From Ophiobolus disseminans (Eukaryota; Ascomycota; Dothideomycetes; Pleosporales; Phaeosphaeriaceae), in assembly GCA_010093685.1 (NCBI GenBank), contig MU006231.1, forward strand, positions 916,428 through 980,427: a stretch of 64,000 nt of DNA, given 5' to 3'. The position numbers and the translations under genes are program-made. Below are positions 32,668 through 41,926 of this stretch, piece after piece; the stretch's first letter is position 1, and each line of letters begins with the position of its first letter. The notes under the pieces are model-generated. The model saw only the letters and a program-made list of their open reading frames with translations. It made no database searches and was not told the origin of the DNA.

Positions 32668-34047
32668 TTGCGTATTGTGGATGGTCGAATATTAACAATA
32701 GAAGGAGGTGATGGGTCTTAGTTCAAGCGTAATGAAGTTGTCAAGATATTAAGCTAGCTCGCTCGTTCAGAAAATGTGAAAAGAACAAGACTTTTAAGAG
32801 TGTAGAGGAAAGAAGAGGCCCGACGCAAAGTAAAGTTTATATGATAACCTCAGTCCGCTAGGAGTATGTGATCGAGTAGATGTACGTAGGCATTGGGACT
32901 ATGCGATAACTGATATTACCGCAACAGCTCGTCAGGTGATATTGAACGTTGAACATGCCCAGGTGTCGTGCAATTGTTTATTTTTGCGGTGCGCAAGGGA
33001 ACGGAAGTCGACACTCAAGCTATCTACGAAACAACAGTCCCGAGGTCCCCGTGCAAGCTGATTTAAGAATAAAGAAAAGTGTCTCGCAAATGCGCGCTCC
33101 GGGTCGGGTGCATGTTGGCTGTCAGGTGACCATGGGGTATGAGGCTTCTAGGTTGCTTGATGTACCGTTATCCTACGAGTGTTGGAGACCATGTCTGTAG
33201 CGCGGAAGCCCCTGGGTCCAGAAGGAAGTGGTATTTGAGTGGAAGAGACGCATTACCGAGACGCGCCAGGAAAACCTAGGCGACCTCGGAATGTTCTTTT
33301 CGGCTTCCAAATCAACATTCTTCCAAACGAGCATACTATGTGGTTCGTGGTACTGTATGCAGGATCGGATTTGGGTCCCATGTCTTTCCCATGTCTTAGC
33401 TCCCTGCAGCATATGGCCGAATCCGGCCCCTCGCATCCACTTGCGCAGAAGCCGACGGAAGTAGAATGGGCCGGGGTTGAGGTCCAGATTGAGGGCCAGA
33501 AAGTCAGAAAGGTGGAACTCTTCCAATGTTGCACCTTCCCGCGCTTTGCAGAACGTGCTGGGCCCTTGCTCATGACAGAATGGCATGCAGCACACATGCG
33601 GAAGACGACAGGGAGAACAATACATCACGGCGGGGCGTAACCCACACGATAACGTGAGAAATGAGAAATGAGAAATGTCTGCTGAAAAGTAGTCATGCTG
33701 TACCTGGTACAAAGAGACACCGACCCAAGGCACAAAGAGGGGATGAAGGGTGTCTGTAAGGGAGGCAGTGAGGCTCTCCTGGCGGCTAATGTAACCAAAT
33801 GTCAGCCACCATCTCGACCTCTGGCGCTGACGTCACAGGGCAGCGCTGACACCGACTCGGCTCTCTCCGCGGGTGTCACAGGCTGTCTGCAAGTGAAAAT
33901 GAGTTGCAGGCACATAAGTTGGAAAGACCCCGGCCTGCGATCCTCTGCAGCGCATGCAAAAGTCGTATGATTCCTCTCCACAGCACTAGCAACTGCTTGT
34001 CAGTCCAGGGAAGCCTAGCCCCTCTGTCGCGCGTTCGCAGCGGAGCC
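32668..34047. other. Long intergenic region upstream of the hybrid histidine kinase
   Basis: About 1.4 kb between the divergent starts of the BTB gene and the histidine kinase. Several short open frames on both strands resemble nothing known. The kinase frame is open from 33904, but the ATG at 34048 better matches gene style. A short GAGAAAT repeat lies at 33656-33676. A long leader or regulatory region is likely. Confidence 0.45.
33656..33676 (+). repeat. GAGAAAT x3 tandem repeat
   Basis: Three perfect 7-bp units sit in the upstream region of the histidine kinase gene. They form a simple sequence tract and could be a length-variable promoter element. Confidence 0.8.
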
Positions 34048-36223
34048 ATGGCCGCCTCCCTGAACGCAATTCTGACCAAATCACCTGTTCCCTCCGTCGT
34101 CGGTCTCCCGCCCACGATACCGGAGGACGTTTGCCAGCCCAACAGCTTTGCAGACGACTTGCTGCGATACACGCCAGTTGCGACCCTGATACTGGATGCA
34201 GCACTTCAGATCCGCCAGGTTTCAGACAGCTATTTGAGGGTCTCAGGCGCAAACAACCGGAACCACGTCGTGGGGCACTATGCACCCAACATCTTCCACC
34301 AGACGGTGACATTCCCGGCCCACGCTTCGGCCCGCGAGGCACTCCAGATAGCGCAAGATACGGGTAGCGTGCAGCAGGTGCAGCACTTAACCAACGATAA
34401 TAGGGCCTGGACTATTCGCGCCGTTCCAGTCGTCCGTCATGGTAGCCTCCGCTACTTCCAAATGGAGTTCACCGATACCACCGAGCAGCGCCGGCAACAG
34501 CTGGAGCTGGAGGAGCGCCTGTACACCAACGAGTGCTACAGGGCGCTCGTAGAGACGGTCAAAGATTATGCCATTTTCATGCTTGACCCGGATGGGAACG
34601 TCGCGACTTGGAACGCGGGGGCGCAGGCATTCAAAGGCTACAAGCCAAGCGAAATCATCGGCAGACACTTCTCCAACTTTTACAGCGAAGACGATCGCAG
34701 AGCCGGCAAGCCAGAGCGAGAGCTGGTCGACGCCTTGAGAGACGGCCGATGCGAAGACGAGGGCTGGCGATATCGCTCCGATGGCTCAAGATTTTGGGCC
34801 AACGTGGTCATCACCACCATCTACAAGGACGGCGCCCACCTTGGTTTCTCCAAAGTCACCAGAGACTTGACCGAGAGGCGGAAGTCGGAGCGCAAGCTGA
34901 TATCGGCGTACGAGGAGGCGTCCAAACTCAAGTCTGAGTAAGCTTCCCCGGGTACAACCCCAAATTAAGCACTTCGCTAACTTCAAATAGGGTACGATAT
35001 GCTTCCCATCTAACCAAGTATCAAACTATTGCCTGAGAGCCTTGCTGACGGCTCGCTAGTTTTTAGCCAACATGTCACATGAAATACGTACGCCCATGCA
35101 CGGCATGTTGTCAGCACTAACTCTGCTTCTCGATACACGCCTAGACGAGAACCAGCTGGACCTCGCGCATGTCATCCAGGAATCTGGCGAAGTTTTGCTC
35201 CAAGTCATCAACGACATCCTTGACTACAGCAAGCTTGCATCCGGTAGCTTCTCGATCAGCCAAGACATCATCAGTGTCGTAGACATCATACAATCCGTCT
35301 TCCGCGCCCATCTTAGATGCTCCAAGCCTGGTGTTGCGCTGGAGAGCTATGTTGACCCGAACCTCCCAAAGGCCGCAGAAGGAGACAGTCTGCGATACCG
35401 GCAGATCATCCAAAACTTCTTGAGCAACGCGACCAAATTCACCGAGGAGGGCTACGTGCGCATAACTGCCAAAGTAGACAAAGAGGACGACGAGTACTAC
35501 ACGATATTGACCGAGGTTGTGGACACTGGCATTGGCATACCTGCTGAATCGACCAAAACCCTTTTCACACCTTTCACTCAATTCGACAACTCGGCTACTA
35601 AGCGCTATAAAGGCACCGGACTCGGTCTTAGTATTTGCAAGAGTCTAGCGGAGCTCATGGGCGGTAACATCGGATACCACGCAAACCCCGAAGGCCGTGG
35701 AAGTATATTCTGGTTTACGGCAAAGCTGAAGAAATGCAAGCAAGCAAAGATTGTCGAGGTTCTTGCCGGGAACATGGAAGCGCTCAAGAGTCCTTCGCCC
35801 ATATCCGCCAACCCCATGCAAGAAATAAAAGTTGCTGCCGCAGGGAAACGTTTACTGCTCACTGAGGATAACTTCATCAACCGCAAAGTCATGCTGCAAA
35901 TGCTGTCGGGCCTAGGATTCGAGAACATCGATGTCGCGTCGGATGGCAAGGAGGCGGTTGCCAAAGCCAGCATAGAGCCAACTCCGTATGACCTCATTCT
36001 CATGGATGTTAACATGCCAGTCCAGGATGGTGTCTCGGCAACGAAAGAGCTGCGAGAGAAGGGCCTGAAGGTCCCGATTGTGGCAATGACGGCGAATGCG
36101 CTGAAAGGACACGCCGAGACTTACATCGCGAAAGGAATGTCAGGCTACATTGCTAAACCTGTCGACCGAAACTTGTTGATCAAGCTGTTACTGAAGTGTC
36201 TCCAGCGACAAGACGACGGATGA
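34048..36223 (+). CDS. Hybrid histidine kinase (PAS-HisKA-HATPase-receiver)
   Basis: Exons 34048-34937, a single base at 34991, and 35060-36223, giving 684 aa. An N-terminal PAS-like region (LLRYTPVATLILDAALQIRQ) and a second PAS with PAC (DYAIFMLDPDGNVATWNAG; YKPSEIIGRHFSNFY) lead to HisKA with FLANMSHEIRTPMHG (His304). The ATPase follows with FLSNATKFTEEG, DTGIGIP and GTGLGLSICKSLAELMGG. The receiver begins at KRLLLTEDNFINRKV and holds the phospho-acceptor in LILMDVNMP (Asp613), then IVAMTANALKG. It should autophosphorylate on His and pass phosphate to its own Asp and then to the Hpt protein of the HOG-type relay. PAS sensing suggests a redox, light or metabolite cue. The one-base exon completes Glu297 in KSE-FLAN; see findings. 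Confidence 0.88.
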
Positions 36224-37675
36224 AACGAGCTTGTAAGAAAGAGAGTATGCACACGAAAATAATCTGAACTGTACCGAAGACGGATAGGATATAGTATCAC
36301 ATTACCATCACCAGCTTCGGAGAAACGTGGATAGGATGCGCGGAGGCCATCGATAGCAGCAGACCAGAACTTCAAGAGTTGAGACTTTACAGCAATTGTG
36401 GCATGGAAGGGCACTTGGATCGCCAATAGTATTATAGTTTATGTGTAGCGCAAGCTGTTGAATAACAACTTCTCAACTAGCCTGGACTAGGATGAAAGGC
36501 TACTCAAACCTGCACATACCTTGTATTATACTGAACACATTTTGGGAAGATTTCGAACCCGCCAAACCGTACATCATCGGTATACGGTTCTCGTATTACA
36601 GCATTACTGCGACAGTGCGAACGGGAATTCGGCCGTGCTAGAAGCACTATTCTCGATCTGGTCATCAAGCTGCAGTTGTTGCCCGCATTCAACGAGCTGG
36701 CTATCGACAAGTAGCGTTCGTGCTAGAAATGCGATACACTTCTCAGTCGTTTGATCAGTCTACCGATAGAGAAAAGCAAACGTGCGTCATGTTAACTTAT
36801 TCAGATTCTTCGAAGATAGGGCGCTAGTCCAGTGCTTGGGCAAGGTCGCGGAGTGGAGTTATCTTATATCGTCGTCTGCCAACTGCAATTGGACAGGTAC
36901 GAATGCGTCAGAGCTTGTACGTATAACCGATTGGTAGTATATTGAGTTACTCCATATCTATATAATTTGACACACCAGGCAGGCAAATCGCGTGCACACA
37001 AGGGTCAAGTAGCTCACACATATTGAAGAAACTCAACTACATCTTCCACATACGACCACTGGCGAAGGAGAACACCGGATCCCGTTTGATCTCCTCATGT
37101 TAAGCCTTCGACCGGCGAATCAGTAGTCAGGTGGGTGACCACTGGCGAATCCTCGCTGTTGTATGTTTTTGTTTTGCTCTTCTTTCGGAGTATGCATCTG
37201 ATGTGTTTATGCCAGCTGCTCTTTTTGGTGGGCGAATTGCACGAGGAGAACGCTGCAATGAGCACACACTCGGGATCCAAACATCTTGTTGACTTCTTGT
37301 GAGGGTGTGTATGCCTCAATCGAGACAGGAATCGTCCCACTATCTCTCCCTCAACTGAACCTCATCCCCACACTTCGCCTCTTTCACGTTACTCAGTATC
37401 ACATCGCACACGCCCCTCAATCGACGAGTAGCAATACTCAGAATTCGCTTATGCTACAACACCAATCTGTAAACCACAAGAGCTCATCATTGCGGCGCTC
37501 TCAATACGGTTTATAGGCGTACTAGCGGGAGGCGAAAGGTCGTAAAAATCGGTCTTCGTCTTGGGCTGGGTTGCACCCACCCTTGAGCCTCCCTCATCCG
37601 CAGAAGCAAACAACGTTAACGCTTCTACGATGTTCTTATTTCATGCTGGCTATCCTCAATTGCTTACGGCATAAG
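36224..37675. other. Long convergent intergenic region
   Basis: About 1.45 kb between the ends of the histidine kinase and HET genes. It is AT-richer than its surroundings around 36700-37000, with TATATCTATATAA near 36955. No long frame, RNA gene or repeat family was recognised; both 3'UTRs should lie here. Confidence 0.45.
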
Positions 37676-39532
37676 TCAGCACAAATAGATGTCCTGCTCT
37701 TCAACATCCCATTTCGACCAATCTTTACTTCCTGCGGCGCCGAGGATCTCGCTGAAGATTACGCGCCCATCTGAAGTTCTCCAATGTTTTTGACCCACAA
37801 CGAAAGTCGCACCAAGGTACTGATAGTTATCTTTGAGTTCAGTTGGCCGCAGGATGCAAGGCGTAGTGCATCCAAATATGATGCCACATGAGTCACCCTT
37901 CTGAGCTAAACTTGGGGCGAGCCCCATGTAGCCACGTTCGCTCAAAGTGATTTTCCTGTTATGCGTATAGCCTTTGACAGTATTATGGAACAGGATATTT
38001 GATCCATCCTCAGCTAACCAGCTTGGAGGTGCTAGATGATCTGGGCTGCCATGATTTTCGTAGATCGTACGGTAGTAGGCCGCATCGCTTTTTAGCCAGT
38101 CCATAACATCGCCTTCGCGCGTACCAGCGGTAAGCACTCCAATGAAAACGCTGAGTCTATTCAGGGTCGGATATGGAGAGTCTGAGACGAGCGCCTCCAT
38201 GGCTTTCCAGATCTCGACCACCGTGGCTATAGTTGTGGTTGAAAAGTCTAAGGCTTCCGACGCGTAAAGCACAGTATCAACAATGACGCCCTTCACCTTT
38301 AACGCGGTATCATCCGTCACCGTAGGCTTTACCACAGTACCGTCCCGAGATGTCAGTGCCGCATAACCCGAGTCTGCTGGTGCGAAGGCGTACCCGGTTT
38401 TTGTCAGTGCGAGATCCCAGCGCGGTACCCAAGACGGGATACCAGACTCTAGAGACTGTTCATCATGCTCCACGTCGCTCAGTAAGCCGATGTATCTGGT
38501 CGATCGAATGTACTCAACAGCAAACTGCTGGTAGACATGCAGGTATGAGTCCTTGTAGTTCGGGCGAAGATGGACAGGACGCCCTTCGTTTTCTACCAAC
38601 TCTAGGAAAGCATAGATCCTGTCTCGAGGATCCTTCAGGTTCAACTGTCTTGTGAGGCTGAGATAACCCAATAAGCTTTGATCAACCCACGTCATCTCAG
38701 TTGTGAACAGTTTTGCGTATTCTGCATTGCGATCTTCGTAGATCTCAAGATGTGCGAGCGGGATGCGGCTGTCGAAGCCTTTGGCGTATAGTGTCTTTAC
38801 TCCTCGTTTGTACAACCAATTCAACGTCTTCATGAGTGCGACCCAACTGAACTCGCTGTCGCCCCAAAAGACTTGCCCATCTTGCGCGAACCCAGCCTCC
38901 CTAACAACCCACCCTCTGGTGAACCATGTCTCTTCCAAGAGCAGGAGGAGAGAATCCCATCGCGGATCGGTAAGAATAGGCTCATCAGATCTAGGGTACG
39001 GAAAGGTGTTCCACCCCTTGGGAATCAGCGGAAGTATGCTATCTATGATGTAGCATATGTTGTTTAGCAAAGAGCACACCATAGGACCATGCCCTTGGTC
39101 TTTGTCGCCCATGTGGATGAGCACCCGGCTCGCATGACGATAGATCTGTCCCATAATGCCCACTTGGTGTCCCTTCTCATCCAAGTTATCCTGATCGATG
39201 CATATGAGGTCTGCCCATATGCTACGCGGTGCATCAGGCTGGCGAATTCTTTTAAGAACGCGGAAGAGGTTCGTGGTAAGTGCCAGGGTTCGTCCGTCGC
39301 AGATGATCTGTTGATCTCTCACATCACTTCCCCATACATACGATACGGCTTCGTATGATGTATCTGCCATCAGTACCGTACGGAGAGTGCATTCTAACGG
39401 GTCGTCGCCAGAGCCGGCGTGCAATACGAGATAGCGAATGAAGGGTCCTGCGTTTTCCGCATCTCCGCCGTTGGGCAATTGACTGTATTCGTACGCGTTA
39501 AGTGCTGCTGAAGTGGTCATAACGTGATCCAA
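37676..39532 (-). CDS. HET-domain (heterokaryon incompatibility) protein
   Basis: One exon, 618 aa. The HET domain spans about residues 55-210: YEAVSYVWGS (the classic xYxALSYxWG box), then LTTNLFRVLKRIRQ, the block IWADLICIDQDNLDEKGHQV and IYRHASRVLIHMGD. Later WFTRGWVVREAGFAQDGQVF matches the conserved WF-RxWVxQE element with R for Q. Downstream is PRDRIYAFLELV (the usual DPRDRIYALLGL box) and a C-terminal region with LAQKGDSCGIIFGCTTPCILRP, typical of long HET proteins. HET domains trigger non-self recognition cell death when activated, usually by an allelic or unlinked partner. No NACHT/NB-ARC is present, so this is a HET-only architecture. Met6 is an alternative start. Confidence 0.92.
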   Translation of the reverse strand: MDHVMTTSAALNAYEYSQLPNGGDAENAGPFIRYLVLHAGSGDDPLECTLRTVLMADTSYEAVSYVWGSDVRDQQIICDGRTLALTTNLFRVLKRIRQPDAPRSIWADLICIDQDNLDEKGHQVGIMGQIYRHASRVLIHMGDKDQGHGPMVCSLLNNICYIIDSILPLIPKGWNTFPYPRSDEPILTDPRWDSLLLLLEETWFTRGWVVREAGFAQDGQVFWGDSEFSWVALMKTLNWLYKRGVKTLYAKGFDSRIPLAHLEIYEDRNAEYAKLFTTEMTWVDQSLLGYLSLTRQLNLKDPRDRIYAFLELVENEGRPVHLRPNYKDSYLHVYQQFAVEYIRSTRYIGLLSDVEHDEQSLESGIPSWVPRWDLALTKTGYAFAPADSGYAALTSRDGTVVKPTVTDDTALKVKGVIVDTVLYASEALDFSTTTIATVVEIWKAMEALVSDSPYPTLNRLSVFIGVLTAGTREGDVMDWLKSDAAYYRTIYENHGSPDHLAPPSWLAEDGSNILFHNTVKGYTHNRKITLSERGYMGLAPSLAQKGDSCGIIFGCTTPCILRPTELKDNYQYLGATFVVGQKHWRTSDGRVIFSEILGAAGSKDWSKWDVEEQDIYLC

Positions 39533-40406
39533 AGCTGTTCATATGGGGTGTAAAGATTGTGTGGTATCGGACATCTTTGGAGACCTGACATGTGTTGCAG
39601 GTGCGCTACACGAATCAAGCGGAGGCGCTGCGCCCAATTTCTGAGGCGGGGCAGATTGCAACTTCAAAGACTAGTGACCATGTTTTTCTCAACTCGACCT
39701 CGCGATAGATACTTCCCACTAGATTCTGCGGCATCGTATTCGACCTTTGACATCCTCTTCTTACACCAAACATGCTGATGGTATTAGCGCGCGTGAACTT
39801 CCTGGTAGAAACCGCCCCCACTCACAGCGGTGCGGGCGGCTGGTCCAAAAGCCACCAATCTCAAAATAAACTCAGTTCGACGCAGGAACAAATTAGTCTG
39901 CACTCACGACACGATCGACGTCCACAACTATCCCAAAGCGTAATGCAGCTGCCTTAAGACGGAACAAGTGGCCTCGTGAACTGCTGCGACCGCCGCCACT
40001 GTCGAGTCTCCTGCAGCGTCCTGCCTCGCCGGCCTGCCGTTGCTCACGCTCCCCTTTATGGTGCATGCTTATCTGTTGGCCACATGGTTTGGCGAGTTCG
40101 GCGTATACACACTCATCCGGTCCTTAGGGTAGCGTCGTGGTCGTATACCGCCGTTCGGCAGTGTATGCAACTGCGCGCCCTCGGTATTCGAAACCCTGCC
40201 CTACAATGCGGTGTTGCCAAGCACACACCCACTTCTTGTTCTGAACCAATAGCGGCTATACTACCGGAGGCTTGCCGATCACCTCAGCCTCGTGGTTGGT
40301 GTCAGTCTAGGGATGGGACAATGCATAAAGCGTCGGAAGATCGCTGTTGGAATATGATAAGCTTCTCGACGTCGAGCAGGTTGTCACCTACCACGATTGA
40401 TTCAAA
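39533..40406. other. Intergenic between HET gene and GRF zinc-finger gene
   Basis: The 874 bp hold the promoter of the HET gene. A long plus-strand open frame (39976-40500) overlaps the next gene in another frame and resembles nothing. No repeat or RNA gene was recognised. Confidence 0.45.
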
Positions 40407-41109
40407 ATGTGTTTCCGCTCCAAAGATAAGGGTGACATGGACTGGGAACATACACGTCGTACTTCGCTCCAGCCCGCTCTCCAGGAAGAGGCAACACTAA
40501 CAATTACGATCAGCCGTCCGTGAACAGCCCGCCCGCAATTCCTCTACGAAGCGAGTAGAGAACCATGATGATCGGGCCTCTCCTAACTACCACAACTCGG
40601 CCACTTCGCGACCGAGCGAACTCTCATCGTCACCGCCGCCATCTTACAAAACTGCTCCATCTTGGAATAGCCCCACCAGCAGCCCCCCTCCGCGCACTAT
40701 CGCATCACCGCCGGTCACAAACACTGGATCTTACAACACGGATGGGGCGGGACATTGCTTCACTTGCGCCGAACGTGCCCCTAATCGACTTTTGACAGTA
40801 ACGAACGACCGAAGCAATCCCAACCGCAACCGGAGGTATCGAAAATGCACAAGCAATACCTGCGGAGCCTTCAACGGGTTTGCAGACAACCGTGGCATCA
40901 ACCCGGGAAACCCCAATTGTCGTTGCAACATGCTATCAAGGCTAGTTGCAAAGAATCAGCGCAGTCGAGATACGGGGCTGTGGGAGGTGTTCTTTTCGTG
41001 CCAGGATAAGGGCTGCAAGTTCCACTCACCGTATAGAGGTGAAGACGGTACAGTGGGGGGCTTCACTGATGCAGACCTTGATACGCTGATACAGCAAGGA
41101 CTGGTATGA
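40407..41109 (+). pseudogene. GRF-type zinc-finger protein with two frameshifts
   Basis: The start MCFRSKDKGDMDW is in one frame from 40407. From about 40445 sense continues in a second frame (TYTSYFAPARSPGRGN, DQPSVNSPPAIPLRSE) that ends at a TAG at 40556. From about 40556 sense continues in a third frame to the stop at 41109 (ENHDDRASPNYHNS, Pro/Ser linker, then Cys-rich domain). Each shift equals loss of one base. The C-terminal domain has HCFTCAERAP, YRKCTSNTCGAFNGF and NCRCNML, then FFSCQDKGCKFHSP, a GRF-like zinc-ribbon pattern seen in DNA-repair and nucleic-acid-binding proteins. No GT-AG intron set reproduces the three-frame path well. Either the gene is decayed or the assembly has two missing bases. 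Confidence 0.65.
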
Positions 41110-41342
41110 TTGCCATGTGTTGATGAGCCTAACGATCTTGTGTACTTCCTTTTATGTATCTAACGAAGTCATGCAAATAATCTTCTTCCACTACTATCGT
41201 ACGCGTGATGATGATATGCGGGTTCGTGGGCGTTCGCTTACATTATCGTAATCACTAGTGGCTGTGAGCTCGTCCCCTCTGCGTCCAACTTTCCTACCCC
41301 ACTCAACATCATCCATTCCATCCCTTTTGTCACACCTCCATC

Positions 41343-41795
41343 ATGTCTGCAACTACTTGCTGCAATATATTCGAGAAAGAGATTACTTCTCGTCTCCTTC
41401 GTCCGCACAAGCGCGCGAACAATAAACTCACTCCCACCGAAATTGACTGTCTCACAAGTGCCTTCAACAAGACTTGGGGCCTCCTCGGGCAGCCATGGAA
41501 AGAGATAGAGGAGGAGCTAGTCAGTATGCCGCTCAAAGAGCTATTTTGCATCTACCAAGTCGTCATCTTCCTTTTCGCCGACGTAGACGAGGACGACATG
41601 CGGAAGATTGCCTGCGAAGAGGCACCTTGGGATTCATCCGAATACACCGCTATCTTGGAAGATATGCTTGCTGTCTCTACGCGCCGCCTAGAACGAGATC
41701 TGAAGAGTTGGTATGCCGTACCAGATGGCGCGCCTTTGAATATTTTCGCCTTCTTCGATCACTGGCAGGCGGAATACATGGAGCAGTTTGGCTGA
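41343..41795 (+). CDS. Small orphan protein
   Basis: One exon, 150 aa, acidic, mostly alpha-helical in appearance (LTPTEIDCLTSAFNKTWGLL; IEEELVSMPLKELF). No signal peptide, membrane segment or named motif. Credible as a gene because of its isolated ATG and its length, and there is no competing frame on either strand. Function unknown. Confidence 0.5.
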   Translation: MSATTCCNIFEKEITSRLLRPHKRANNKLTPTEIDCLTSAFNKTWGLLGQPWKEIEEELVSMPLKELFCIYQVVIFLFADVDEDDMRKIACEEAPWDSSEYTAILEDMLAVSTRRLERDLKSWYAVPDGAPLNIFAFFDHWQAEYMEQFG

Positions 41796-41926
41796 GTAAA
41801 TCTACATTCGCCACTAGTAGCGCAAACGATTGACATCACCTTGTTGCACAAAGTGTCATGGACGTCATCCGGGGTTCAAACTATTATCATCTCTAAAACG
41901 ATACTTCAATCTTATCTCCAGCGCTA

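Noticed and set aside
33904..34047. 48 extra N-terminal codons for the histidine kinase
   Set aside because: Open frame, but the ATG at 34048 starts a normal fungal N-terminus and the upstream residues look like translated leader.
39976..40500. 174-codon open frame on the plus strand
   Set aside because: No family resemblance, and its end overlaps the GRF zinc-finger gene in a frame that stops at 40500. Better read as chance.
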